Shown: positions 1 through 8,699 of the stretch, piece after piece
Layout: each line of letters begins with the position of its first letter
Numbering within the stretch: position 1 is the first letter of the stretch
From: Rhizocola hellebori
GTDB lineage: Bacteria > Actinomycetota > Actinomycetes > Mycobacteriales > Micromonosporaceae
NCBI RefSeq assembly: GCF_016862955.1
Contig: NZ_BONY01000091.1
Location: 1-35,033 of the forward strand
Reading direction: 5' to 3'
DNA length: 35,033 nt
Position numbers and translations under genes: made by a program
The notes under the pieces: generated by a model
Databases searched by the model: none
The model's input: only the letters and a program-made list of their open reading frames with translations
Told to the model about the DNA's origin: nothing

Positions 1-90
1 CGTAGCGAGCCGCGCGATCGTAGCGAGCCGCGCGATCGTAGCGAGCCGCGCGATCGTAGCGAGCCGCGCGATCGTAGCGAGCCGCGCGAT
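1..90. repeat. 18-bp tandem repeat, five copies, possibly in frame
   Basis: Five perfect copies of CGTAGCGAGCCGCGCGAT run from the window edge to base 90, so the array may continue to the left. Frame 1 of the plus strand stays open through the array to a TGA at 181-183. It reads as five hexapeptides Arg-Ser-Glu-Pro-Arg-Asp followed by about 30 residues, so this could be the charged C-terminal tail of a gene entering from the left. Several other frames, including all three on the minus strand, are also open through the repeat, so coding is not certain. The sequence between 184 and 310 shows nothing recognisable. Confidence 0.9.
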
Positions 91-310
91 CGACTGGCGT
101 TTCAAGGACCCAACCCGTACCGACACATGATCACGAGCGCCACGAGCGCGATCCGTCCCGTATCGCAGAGGAACCCGCACTGAAACATGACCGCGAACGC
201 AGCAAGCAACGCGATCGCCTCCGCGTCGCAAAAGGAACGGTGGGTGACACGGGTTCGTGCCCTAGTCGCTACGCGCCGATGTCTTTCTCGGTGCTGTCCG
301 TGGCGAAACC

Positions 311-805
311 TTATTGAATAGATCCGGCTGACTGTCTGAACTCAAGCCAGCGAGCACCGAGCTGGTCCCAGATCTGTTGATAATCCCCGAACAGAGCCTT
401 GATCCTCTCCGCGTCTAGCTGATCGACTGGAGTTGATGCAATGTAGAATGTGACCTCGTCCCGTAGCCGATAGAACCGGTATTGCGTTTCCTCCATCAAA
501 ATCCATCTGGATCTCCATGCGAAGAATGCTTCGAGGGTGTTCACCACCGTGACTACAGCCACCAGGGCGAACCCGAGTGCTGCCCAGAGCTGGAGGTCTT
601 GTAGTCCCAATATGATCGTCGAACTGACCAGCAAGGCCATCGACAGCAGACGAATTAATGCGGAGCTTCGCCGGAATCGCACTTTGCGGGACCGGGCGTA
701 GTCGTTGCCTCGCTCGATCCTTGCCACCAGGTCTTGCGCCAGATCGAGGGGTGCAAGACCAGGCGACGGCCTAGCCGATTGGATCGGAGGCTCCTGATCT
801 CTCAT
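311..805 (-). CDS. SLATT-like two-TM membrane protein
   Basis: A 164-residue protein with a soluble N-terminus of about 45 residues and two adjacent hydrophobic helices (about 51-67 and 73-92). A conserved-looking stretch follows: FFAWRSRWILMEET, then YRFYRLRDEVTFYIAS. This order (two helices, then W-x-x-R-x3-E and an aromatic-rich helix) matches the SLATT/DUF4231 class of small membrane proteins. Members are proposed pore-forming effectors in nucleotide-signalling defence systems. No cyclase, SLOG or TIR partner is visible next to it, so any effector role is inference. No clear ribosome binding site precedes the ATG. The gene faces the window edge, so a partner could lie outside. The family call rests on pattern only. 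Confidence 0.6.
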   Translation of the reverse strand: MRDQEPPIQSARPSPGLAPLDLAQDLVARIERGNDYARSRKVRFRRSSALIRLLSMALLVSSTIILGLQDLQLWAALGFALVAVVTVVNTLEAFFAWRSRWILMEETQYRFYRLRDEVTFYIASTPVDQLDAERIKALFGDYQQIWDQLGARWLEFRQSAGSIQ

Positions 806-862
806 TCAGCCGATAATAGTGGGTCGTATCAATGCTCTTGGCGGTAGGTGCTGACTGGACCC

Positions 863-1426
863 TATGGGGCTCGTAAATCCGATTCGTATGCGGTGACGTG
901 GTTTTGTGCGCCGTCCTGGGGGCATAGGTGACGACGATCCAGAGCATGTCGGCCCCATTGGTGTACACGGTCTTACGCCAAATTCTGCAGATGCTCGCTC
1001 AGCTTGCCCGCGACGGCGGTGCCAAGGACGTCGAGCTGCTGGTGTTGCGCCATCAGGTGGCGGTCCTGCGCCGGCAGGTACACCGCCCCGACCTGAAACC
1101 AGCCGACCGGGTGATGCTGGCAGCGCTATCACGCCTACTGCCCCCGACCACAGTGGCCGGCGTTCGTCGTCACCCCAGCCACACTGCTTCGCTGGCACCG
1201 GCAGCTGATCGCCTGGCACTGGACCTATCCGCATGCCCGACCCGGCCGACCCCGCGGTCGACCGTCAGCTGCGCGAGCTGGTGCTGCGACTGGCGGTCGA
1301 AAATCCGACGTGGGCATCGCCGGGTGCAAGGTGAGTTGACTGGTCTGGGGTACCGGATCGCGGCGAGCACGGTCTGGAAGATCCTGCACCAAGCTGGCAT
1401 CGACCCGGCGCCCCGCCGCAGCGGAC
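863..1426 (+). mobile_element. Truncated IS relic (left end and transposase N-terminal half)
   Basis: A left terminal repeat at 863-886 (core GGGCTCGTAAATCCGATTCG) nearly matches the left end of the intact element at 30507; its second base is A instead of G. The reading frame from about 949 matches the intact transposase (for example [20 protein letters not shown]). A one-base insertion near 1140 and a one-base loss near 1313 shift and then restore the frame. Homology stops abruptly at about 1426 after RRSG, so the DDE domain and right end are gone. The sequence after the break belongs to a different gene. This is an old, inactive copy. Confidence 0.85.
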
Positions 1427-2425
1427 GGCCCCTGCAAGGTGTTCGTACGCGACCGCGTCAGCGAGGCCAGCGGCGGAACGGTCGTCCCATACGGTTACCA
1501 GCAGGGCTTCGCTAACGCCGGCGGAGTCGAGGTTTCTGCATCGCAAGCGGTCCGGGGAGATGTCATCCAGGTGACACCAGCCGGTAGTACCGATGCGACT
1601 GCGGAGTCGATGTACAACCCGGCCCACTCAGACTCTAGGCTGCACACCGCGATCATTCGCCAGAATCTCGGTGACGGAAGCTTCGCCGTAATCGACTCCA
1701 ACTGGAACAACAACCAGCTGGTCTCGCGGCACAACCTGAACCCCTACACCTGGGCTTCTGGCAGCATCATCAAAATCTGGCGACTCGGTACCGCCAGCTC
1801 ACCGGCCACCGACACCGACGGCGACGCCACTCCTGACCTCCAGGACGTCGCACCATTCACCCCCGGTCCCATAAACAACCGCGGAATCCCTGACTACGCC
1901 TCGACTCTGTCTGGTGATTTCACAGGTGACGGGAAAGCCGACATCGCCGCCTTCTACGACTACGGCGGCGCCCAGACCAAGCTCTGGCTGTTCCCCGGTA
2001 CCGGCAACGGCTTTGCCGGGCCCGTTCAATGGTGGGATTCTGGTGCTGGTGGCTGGGACTGGGCCAACACCAAGCCGGTCGCTGGTGATTTCACCGGCGA
2101 CGGGAAGACCGATATCGCTGCGTTCTATGGGTACGGTGGCAGCCTGACGAAGCTGTTCTTGTTCACCTCGACTGGTACCGGATTCAGCTGGCCTGCAGCA
2201 GTATTCGACTCTGGTCCTGGCGGCTGGGACTGGGCAAACACCAAACCAGTAGCCGGGGATTTCACCGGCGACGGGAAGACCGACGTCGCCGCGTTCTATG
2301 GATACGGTGGCAGCCTGACAAAGCTGTTCCTGTTCACCTCAACCGGGACCGGGCTCGCCTGGCCGACGGTCGGATGGAACTCAGGAACCGGCAACTGGGA
2401 CTTGGCCAAAGGACTCGCAGCCTAA
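1427..2425 (+). pseudogene. 5'-truncated secreted CHAP-like cysteine hydrolase with FG-GAP repeats
   Basis: The open frame runs in phase from the IS breakpoint; a GTG at 1439 could start a 328-residue product. The first residues after the break are Cys-Lys-Val-Phe-Val. The N-terminal part then shows GDVIQVTP, HTAII and FAVIDSNW, the Cys-His-Asn/Asp layout of CHAP/NlpC-type amidases, which cut peptidoglycan peptides. The putative catalytic Cys codon (1433-1435) lies just before the GTG, so a product from that start would lack it. Residues about 155-325 form three FG-GAP/VCBS units of about 53 residues with the calcium-loop motif GDFTGDGKxD. The signal peptide and domain start are missing, so I read it as a remnant of an exported cell-wall enzyme or adhesin cut by the IS. 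Confidence 0.65.
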
Positions 2426-2500
2426 GATCGCCGGAATCATGGCCAAACTTATGAAGCGAGCCAGCTCCCGACCATGCCAGCTCCCAACCAAGTACACCCG

Positions 2501-2532
2501 CAGACCCTCCCCCCACTCTGGGGGAGGGTCTG
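2501..2532. terminator. 13-bp perfect hairpin after the FG-GAP gene
   Basis: CAGACCCTCCCCC and GGGGGAGGGTCTG pair perfectly around a 6-base loop, about 75 bases after the stop codon at 2425. No T-tract follows, as is common for actinobacterial terminators. Confidence 0.8.
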
Positions 2533-2860
2533 GCCGCGCGCCACGGCCAGTTCGCCATCAACCCGCTTGCACTGTCCAAAGTTGATTCGCTTGATCTCGG
2601 CCAGGGCGAAGTCGGTATGCCAACGCCGGGTCAGAAACCAGCAGCTCCGGCGCCGCCAGCCAGCGAGACATGAGCTGACCTGGGATTCGTCGGGTCCGGC
2701 TCCGAAGTTTTGCGGATCAGGCCAGCCCTCGCCGAAAGATGTCAGCCATGAGCATCCTTCGATTCGGCGGGCCTAGCCGCCTGCATCGCCTGTTGCATTT
2801 CGGCGTGGCCCGGGCTAGCTCCTTGATCATCGGCCAAAATGTGTGCAGGTTATGCGAAGT
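2533..2860. other. Gene-poor spacer
   Basis: Short overlapping frames exist on both strands, but none has a convincing start, a domain or a recognisable sequence. No further hairpin or repeat was noticed. Confidence 0.5.
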
Positions 2861-3775
2861 TCAGCGCGTGGTTGAGGACCACAACCATTCAGCAACTCTG
2901 CCCGCGAATTCGTCGGTACGGAAGATCGGAATGCCTGCAGCGCGGGCGTCGCGGCAAGCCCTGCTTTCCGAATGTAGGTATCGGGTTACTACAGCGGTCG
3001 TCTGGCCAGAGACGGCGCGGGTTGTTGTGAGGCCAGTGAGTGAGCAGAATCGATCTAGGAAGTCTGCTCCAACAGCCCCGCGGACGTTGTTCACGACTTC
3101 ACCGCCTAGGGGGAGTTCGATTGGTTGGAGAACGGTGACGCCGTGCTCCGATCTCAATCTTGAGAGTCCCTCTGCGATAGTCCTCCACGCCTCGCCCGGG
3201 CCATGCTTTGCAAGGTGAATGGCGATGAGATGGGACCGGTTGATTCGCCATGTGGGGCCCCAGTCAGTTAAACCCCCCGAATCTCTTGCTCCCCAAGGAT
3301 TGTCGAACGGCGACACGTCCGGGCCGTACGGCATCGGCACAATTCCGGCATGGACGACTGGAACACAGAAATAGCTATAGCCATGGGCCCGCTTACGAAC
3401 GAATGTGTCAATGCCGCCAGTAGATGCCTCGGGTGGCAGGCATCCAACGTGACCCGTCCTTGTCACTACGCCAACTGGTTTCTCCAGGTACTCGTCTGGC
3501 GCGCCGGAATACAGGATCCCGATGTACCACGGCCGGCCGTCTTCGGTAACTCCATCCGGTTCTGATTGCATCAGCTTGTGCGCGCGGCCGGCGTTGTGGT
3601 GTGCTCCCCAAAGGCAACCCTTGGTCGATCGCTCGCACAAGAACCAGGGAAGCGTGAAATAGTCGCCCTGTGGCTGGCCGGTAGTAATAGCCACCTTCGC
3701 CAAGTCCCAAGAGATGTTGGGCGGGCGCTTTCGCTCGTACAAGTCCCACGGGTCCCTCAATGATTCCTTAGCCAC
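2861..3775 (-). CDS. Uncharacterised protein with C-terminal BRCT-like domain
   Basis: A 304-residue soluble protein. The last ~85 residues carry the features of a BRCT fold: a hydrophobic strand, then LTTTRAVSGQTTAVVT, a helix rich in Ala, and AGIPIFRTDEFAG. The pattern 'TT..VV....S.....A...GIPI...DEF' is typical of BRCT modules, which bind phosphopeptides or DNA ends in ligases, polymerases and checkpoint proteins. The first ~200 residues are not recognised. They contain several Trp and Cys residues (CERSTKGCLWGAHHN) and no membrane segment. The furthest start is a GTG directly against a GGAGG, which is too close, so a TTG or GTG slightly downstream may be used. It stands alone between IS debris and a tRNA scar, in keeping with horizontally acquired cargo. 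Confidence 0.6.
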   Translation of the reverse strand: MAKESLRDPWDLYERKRPPNISWDLAKVAITTGQPQGDYFTLPWFLCERSTKGCLWGAHHNAGRAHKLMQSEPDGVTEDGRPWYIGILYSGAPDEYLEKPVGVVTRTGHVGCLPPEASTGGIDTFVRKRAHGYSYFCVPVVHAGIVPMPYGPDVSPFDNPWGARDSGGLTDWGPTWRINRSHLIAIHLAKHGPGEAWRTIAEGLSRLRSEHGVTVLQPIELPLGGEVVNNVRGAVGADFLDRFCSLTGLTTTRAVSGQTTAVVTRYLHSESRACRDARAAGIPIFRTDEFAGRVAEWLWSSTTR

Positions 3776-4120
3776 CCTCCACGAACATCATTATCTTACC
3801 CAGGGCTACCGAAGATCCCGGAGATCCAAAGAACGCTTACCGCCATTGTTGCCGCCGTCAACGGAAAAACCCATCCCCCGCACGACGTACCAGCCAGTGC
3901 AGTCCATCGCCTGAATTGCAGCGCCAGAAGCAAGCGGCTATGCAACGGCGACACGACAGCCGATTCCGACACCGCGCCGGCCAAGACGCGACCAACATGC
4001 TACAAAAAGACGGGCCAGTTTCACCATCGACGTTTCCAGAGTCGCCGGTTTGCAAATTGAGGTGCATGACGCCGATGACAAACGCATACCGCGGCGCCAT
4101 AAGGTAAATGGCCCTATGTA
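3776..4120. other. Gene-poor spacer before the tRNA scar
   Basis: No supported gene. A long minus-strand frame here starts inside the tRNA fragment and is judged spurious. If the tRNA scar is an attachment site, this would be the distal end of the integrated element. Confidence 0.5.
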
Positions 4121-4165
4121 ACTTCCAAACTGATTGCGCGGGTTCGATTCCCGTCGCCCGCTCCA
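4121..4165 (+). other. 3' half of tRNA-Gly(TCC): probable attachment site of an integrated element
   Basis: The segment begins at the anticodon loop CTTCCAA (4122-4128). It continues through the 3' side of the anticodon stem, the variable loop, a complete T-arm (stem GCGGG with CCCGT, one G-U pair, loop TTCGATT at 4143-4149), the 3' acceptor strand CGCCCGC, discriminator T and CCA. The upstream bases do not form a 5' half: nothing pairs with the anticodon-stem strand, and no D-arm or matching acceptor strand is present. A fragment running from the anticodon loop to CCA is what tyrosine-recombinase integration leaves at the far end of an island. In that geometry the intact tRNA lies to the left, outside the window, and the island lies between them. 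Confidence 0.8.
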
Positions 4166-4237
4166 ACAGTTTCAGCAGCTCACAGGCTGTTTTGGTGGAT
4201 CAGAAAATCGATGGTCATTTGCTCTATCGGCCATTTT

Positions 4238-4320
4238 GGTAAGAGGTCTAGGTTGCTATGCCCCAAGGTCAACTAGTAGTGGCTGGGCTGTAGCGCCTAC
4301 TGACGGAATTTCTGGCCAGA
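4238..4320 (+). repeat. Degenerate repeat, copy A (mate at 34568-34643)
   Basis: From GGTAAGAGGT onward, including TGGCTGGGCT and TTTCTGGCC, this segment resembles 34568-34643 at roughly three bases in four over about 70 bases, same orientation. Both may be remnants of one mobile element. The copy at 34.6 kb can be read as VPQDRLVGAGLSAHWRTFGP, but here the same frame has a stop. The parent gene is not recognised. Confidence 0.5.
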
Positions 4321-4368
4321 CTGTGGCGATGGCTGGATCCCGGTTGGACCAAGATCCGGGTCCCAGTC

Positions 4369-4592
4369 ACTGGCACCGGCAGCAGATGGCACGGCATTGG
4401 ACTTTGCGCATGCGCGGGCCGGTCGGCCATCGGCCGACCGCCAGCTGCGTGATCGGTGCTGGGTCTGGCCGCGGAGAACCCAACCTGGTACACCGACGGG
4501 GCCGGCATGCCCTGCATCGTCACGCGCTACGTCCTTAGCACCGCGCACAAAACCGCACATCACCGCAACGAATCGGATTTACGAGCCCCACA
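4369..4592. mobile_element. Mosaic IS relic: two oppositely oriented pieces
   Basis: Bases 4369-4487 match an internal plus-strand part of the intact IS (compare 30838-30958, including GGCCGCGGAGAACCC). Bases 4488-4592 match the left end of the same IS in reverse, finishing with the terminal repeat CGAATCGGATTTACGAGCCC at 4569-4588 plus CACA. The reversed piece resembles the 863-1426 copy more than the intact one (TACACC, GGGGCCG). No transposase can be made. Nested insertion or inversion followed by deletion explains the arrangement. Confidence 0.8.
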
Positions 4593-4700
4593 AGCTTGGC
4601 AGCGGCTGGTATCGGCGCTGCCACGAGCAGCCGCGTCTCCGGCTTATGCAGCCCGCTCACCTTGGACACGAACACAAAGTGCAGAAACCCTGGGAACTAG

Positions 4701-5297
4701 TTACGCCGCAGCGCCCGAAGATTCTGGACCGGTGCACCTGACGCACGCGATCGGCTGGTCCGCGCCATCGACGAATGGATCAGCGCCAGGTACGACCAGC
4801 GCCAGGACCCTTGTGCCTCGGCCCAACACAGCACGAAACAGGCGGACAACGCTGTCCGCTAGACAGGCCGACATCACCATTCCTGTCCGGAGCCCGCACA
4901 TGCGGCACGTGCCGTGACCGGGTCGCTCCTCGAATGCGTGGGAGGGCATCCACCGGGCCACTGCGTAGGAACCCAGCGCCGAGCGAAGGTCGAGCCTTCG
5001 GCTGGACAGGCTTGCCAGGAAAGCCTGACCAACCTCTTCGGCGGACACCACCGAGGCGGCATGACGAACTCGTTCCACGAGGTCGTCATGGCTAACGGTC
5101 CAGGACTCGGCGAACATCAAGCCGGCGGCAATGGCGCGCTCCACGGCCGTTGTCCGGGGCAACGTACTTCGGTCTACCCAGCCTTGCGGCCCCCAGTAGG
5201 TCTGCATTAGACCGCGCAGCAACTGCGGCGACGGATCGTATGATCCGGGCGGCAATTGAAGCGGGTTCCCGGGGTAGCCGGTCGGCTCCGACGACAT
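4701..5297 (-). CDS. Hypothetical protein with late CxxC motif
   Basis: I start the gene at the ATG at 5297 (MSSEPTGYPGNPLQLPPG), giving 198 residues. The frame is open further upstream, but that part is low-complexity and basic. The product is soluble. Residues about 20-140 look like a helical domain with LFRxx-type Leu/Ala helices. A conserved-looking segment LRSALGSYAVARWMPSHAF is followed by CRMCG, which could bind metal with a partner Cys. The tail after CRMCG has a different composition and may be out of the original frame. I do not recognise a function. No clear ribosome binding site precedes the ATG. It lies downstream of the SARP regulator on the same strand, separated by about 275 bases. 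Confidence 0.5.
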   Translation of the reverse strand: MSSEPTGYPGNPLQLPPGSYDPSPQLLRGLMQTYWGPQGWVDRSTLPRTTAVERAIAAGLMFAESWTVSHDDLVERVRHAASVVSAEEVGQAFLASLSSRRLDLRSALGSYAVARWMPSHAFEERPGHGTCRMCGLRTGMVMSACLADSVVRLFRAVLGRGTRVLALVVPGADPFVDGADQPIACVRCTGPESSGAAA

Positions 5298-5345
5298 GAC
5301 CGAATCTTGGCACACCACCGCCGAGTCCCGACGCAGACGACACCT

Positions 5346-5370
5346 TGTGGGCTCGTAAAATCGGGTCTTG
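5346..5370. repeat. Solitary IS-end-like sequence
   Basis: TGTGGGCTCGTAAAATCGGG closely resembles the ends of the IS described at 30507 (TGTGGGGCTCGTAAATCCG), with one base missing in the G run and one extra A. No transposase sequence adjoins it. It lies about 50 bases upstream of the minus-strand gene starting at 5297. Confidence 0.5.
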
Positions 5371-5571
5371 AAAGGTGTGGTGTGCCCGGCGAGCCGCCTC
5401 ACCGTGGCCGTGTCGTCCGATCCCGAACGGATCCGGGCCCCGACAAGGGGCTGTCCCTGTCTTGCAATACAATTGGGCCCGCGGGAACACGTCGATGGGC
5501 CTAATTTGTGAAGAGGTCGAGGTCGCGAAATCTTCAAGATCGACCGCCGGAGGCCCCACGTTGCCGCGGAG

Positions 5572-8379
5572 TCAAGCGCTGGCCGAGAGCTTGGCCCGCA
5601 ACTCGGCGGCGTCGGGGTGGTCGAGCTGCTCGAGAATGGACAGCGCGCTTTGCCATGCCTTGCGGGCGGCTTTCAGATCTCCTGCGGCCTCATGCGTGTC
5701 GCCTTGGTGGGAAAGCGTGTTCGCCTCCTGATAGTTGTCGCCCAAATCTCTAAATATGTGCAGGCCACGGTCGTAACACTCGATTGCCTGGGTCGTGTTT
5801 CCAAGCTGGTGATGCGCGTAGCCGATGCTGTCCCACGTCTCGGCCTGTCCTAGGCGGTTGCCAAGTTCTTCATGCAAGTCAAGGCTTTGACGGCAAAAGG
5901 TCAGCGCCGATGCGTATTCACCGAGCATTGCGTGTAGCCAGCCGACGGTGTTGTACGCGATGGCAAGTCCCTCCTTGCGGCCAAGCTTGTTGAAGAGGCT
6001 GAGCGCCTGTTCTGCATGGGCCAGCGCGTCGCCGTATCGGCCTTGGCGCTCGTTCAGGAAGGCAAGACTGTCATGGGTTTTTGCCGTGGCGACATCGTCG
6101 GCGGAGCGGGTCGAAAGGGCAAGGCACTGGATGAGTTGATCGTGTGCTAGTTCGAAGTGGCCTAATTGCGCCAACGCGTTGGCGTAGAGGCGGTGGGTGA
6201 GAATTTGCAGGGCCGGGTCGCCTAGCCTGTCGGCAGCTTTCGCGGCCAACTCTTGAGAAATGGCGTAGTCGTGCCGATCGCCCCTTTGCTCAAGATATGT
6301 GGCAAGTGTCCAAGCGAGCTGCGCCGTCACGGTGTCTCGATCGTGTGAGGCGGCATGATTAAGAACGGTCATGAGGACTTTGTGCTCCCTGGAGAACCAG
6401 GCCATGGCGTCGTCGTAGCCGGGGAGGACCTCCGGTACTGCTGCTGGGTGCACTGTCGTAAGGCAAATCGGATCGCGAGCGGGATAGAGCAGCATGGCCG
6501 CGTCGAACGCGGTGTGGAGGTAGTGATCGAGCATGCGGTTGGTTGCAGACGCTCGCTCCAGTTCGTCATCGACGCATTGTGTTTGTTCTCCGGCATAGGC
6601 CCGTAGTAAATCGTGGAAGCTGTACCGGCCGGAAGTTGGTTCGGCGACGAGATTTGCTTGTATCAGCTGCTGCATCTGCGCACTGACTTCGACCGCCGGT
6701 CGGGCGGCGAGGCTCGCGGCGCACGGGAGGGAGATTTCAGGTCCAGGATGCAGGCTCAGCAAGCGGAACAGACGCGCGGCCTCGGGCGGCAATGCCCGAT
6801 ATGACCATGAGAAGACGGCGCGAACGTTGATGTGTGGATCATCAGTGGCGAGCAGATCCAGGCGGGCCCCCGCATTTTGGAGCTCGGTTGCCAGCGATCC
6901 GAGGGATCTGTGGGGTTCGGTACCGGCTCGCGCCGCAGCTATCGCCAAGGCGAGCGGCAGTCGGGCGCAGCACGTGATGATCTGCTCGACGGCCTGGGCT
7001 TCAGCGTTGATTCGTTCGCGTCCGAGCCGATAGGCAAGCAGGTCACGCGCGTCCTCGACGGTGAGCAGGTCAAGGGGAAAGGAACGCGCGCCGTCTGCGG
7101 CGATCAGCCCGGTGAGATGGTTTCGGCTCGTCACCACGACAACGCACGTTCGCGCGCCGGGCAGCAGCGGGCGAACCTGCGCGCTGTCGCGAGCGTTATC
7201 CAACACCAACAGCATCTGACGATCGGCCATTTCACTGCGATACAGCGCCGCCTGGGCCTCGGGATGGACCGGAATCCGCCCTGCGGGCACGCCGAGGGCG
7301 TGCAGGAATTGGCGCAACACATCCTCTGGGTTCATCGCTTGCAGGGCCGGGTCGAACCCTCGCAAGTTGATATACAGCTGACCGTCCGGGAAACGCTCGG
7401 CTATGCAGTGGGCCCAGTGGACAGCAAGGGCCGTCTTGCCTATGCCCGCTGTACCTGACAATGCGGAGATGACGGCTGTGACAGGGCTTTGACCGACCTC
7501 GGTGATCACGCAGTCGAGTTCGCGCAACTCGCCGTGCCGCCCAGCAAACGCGTGCACGTCTCGGGGGAGCTGACGTGGTACGAGTCGTTTGGCAGCCCCG
7601 GAAACGCTAGCGTCACGGTCGTTGAGGATGTCGTGATGCACCCGTTGCAGGTTAGGACCTGGTTCTATGGCGAGCTCGTCGATCAGACGGCGACGCATGT
7701 CGGCGAAGCAGGCCAACGCATCTGCTCGCCTGCCGTTGCGGTACAAAGCGATCATCAGTAATACACAAAGCGATTCACGATAAGGGTTTTGTGCGCTCAA
7801 CGCCTTCAACTCGGCGATCACGGCAGCGTGGTGACCGAGGCCAAGCACGACTTCCGCGCGTTCCTCCAGGGCTGCTAATCGAAGTTCCTGCAGCCGCACC
7901 CGCTCCACTTCTGCCAATGGGCCGGAGAGATCGGCCAAGATCGGACCGTGCCATAGGCTCAATGCAGCGTCGAATGCGTCTACGGCTGCGGGCAGGTCCC
8001 CGGCCGCCCGGAACTTCTGCGCCACGCCGATGCGTTGTGTGAAAACGCTCAGGTCGAGTTGGTCCGGTTCGATTCGCAGGGTGTATCCGTAGACGCTGCT
8101 GACCAACACTTTGCCGGCACCACGACGCGCACGCCCCGGTTCAAGGACACGACGCAGATGCATGACGTATGTCTGTACAAGACTGTGCGCTCCACCTGTA
8201 GCCGCGTCGCCCCACACCGCCTCCACGATTTCTGCCTGGCTGACGACCTTTTTGGCGCGCAGCAGCAGCGCCAAAAGCACCGCTCTGGGTTTTGAGCCGC
8301 CGAGATCCAGCTCCTCATCGCCTCGCCATGCTCGAACCCCTCCTAGCAGTTCGAACCAAATCCTCTCGACCTGTTCCAC
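5572..8379 (-). CDS. AfsR/SARP-family regulator with NB-ARC ATPase and TPRs
   Basis: A 935-residue cytosolic STAND transcription factor. Residues 8-102 form an OmpR-type winged-helix domain and 108-252 a bacterial transcriptional activation (BTAD) domain; together these make a SARP, which activates promoters by binding direct repeats. The NB-ARC ATPase follows, with Walker A GTAGIGKT at 309-316, Walker B LLVLD at 390-394, a TSR sensor near 417 and the CARLPLALA (GLPL-type) motif. The C-terminal third is a run of TPRs (for example GRYGDALAHAEQALSLFNKL), the usual ligand or partner sensor. The GTG start has GGAGG at good spacing. AfsR itself has this architecture and length, but orthology is not claimed. 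It is divergent from the Cys-repeat secreted gene, whose promoter carries a SARP-like operator. Confidence 0.93.
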   Translation of the reverse strand: MEQVERIWFELLGGVRAWRGDEELDLGGSKPRAVLLALLLRAKKVVSQAEIVEAVWGDAATGGAHSLVQTYVMHLRRVLEPGRARRGAGKVLVSSVYGYTLRIEPDQLDLSVFTQRIGVAQKFRAAGDLPAAVDAFDAALSLWHGPILADLSGPLAEVERVRLQELRLAALEERAEVVLGLGHHAAVIAELKALSAQNPYRESLCVLLMIALYRNGRRADALACFADMRRRLIDELAIEPGPNLQRVHHDILNDRDASVSGAAKRLVPRQLPRDVHAFAGRHGELRELDCVITEVGQSPVTAVISALSGTAGIGKTALAVHWAHCIAERFPDGQLYINLRGFDPALQAMNPEDVLRQFLHALGVPAGRIPVHPEAQAALYRSEMADRQMLLVLDNARDSAQVRPLLPGARTCVVVVTSRNHLTGLIAADGARSFPLDLLTVEDARDLLAYRLGRERINAEAQAVEQIITCCARLPLALAIAAARAGTEPHRSLGSLATELQNAGARLDLLATDDPHINVRAVFSWSYRALPPEAARLFRLLSLHPGPEISLPCAASLAARPAVEVSAQMQQLIQANLVAEPTSGRYSFHDLLRAYAGEQTQCVDDELERASATNRMLDHYLHTAFDAAMLLYPARDPICLTTVHPAAVPEVLPGYDDAMAWFSREHKVLMTVLNHAASHDRDTVTAQLAWTLATYLEQRGDRHDYAISQELAAKAADRLGDPALQILTHRLYANALAQLGHFELAHDQLIQCLALSTRSADDVATAKTHDSLAFLNERQGRYGDALAHAEQALSLFNKLGRKEGLAIAYNTVGWLHAMLGEYASALTFCRQSLDLHEELGNRLGQAETWDSIGYAHHQLGNTTQAIECYDRGLHIFRDLGDNYQEANTLSHQGDTHEAAGDLKAARKAWQSALSILEQLDHPDAAELRAKLSASA

Positions 8380-8699
8380 GCATCCTCCGAGGTGGACGGC
8401 AGCCCAAACCCAACACTTCGAGCGCCAATGAAGTGTATCGGAGTCGGGCTACCAACCCGCATGATCAAATACCCAAAGTCGATGTATATGCCCCATTTAG
8501 AACGGGCCATACGGCTGCTCAACTCAGAGCGGAAATCAAGGCGCATCAGGCCGCCTCGGACTTTGAGATCGACATCGCGGCAAAGGGCGTCGAACCTGGT
8601 CCAGTGGAGTCGAGGCGGTGCACCCGCCTTCACCTGACCGCGCCAATTGGACCATCGGCAGCTCCGCCACATGAGACGCGAAATCTCTTTGCATTCGAC

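Noticed and set aside
3858-4166. Minus-strand frame beginning MERATGIEPA
   Set aside because: This start is the well-known artefact of reading the complement of a tRNA T-arm and acceptor end. The frame begins inside the tRNA-Gly fragment.
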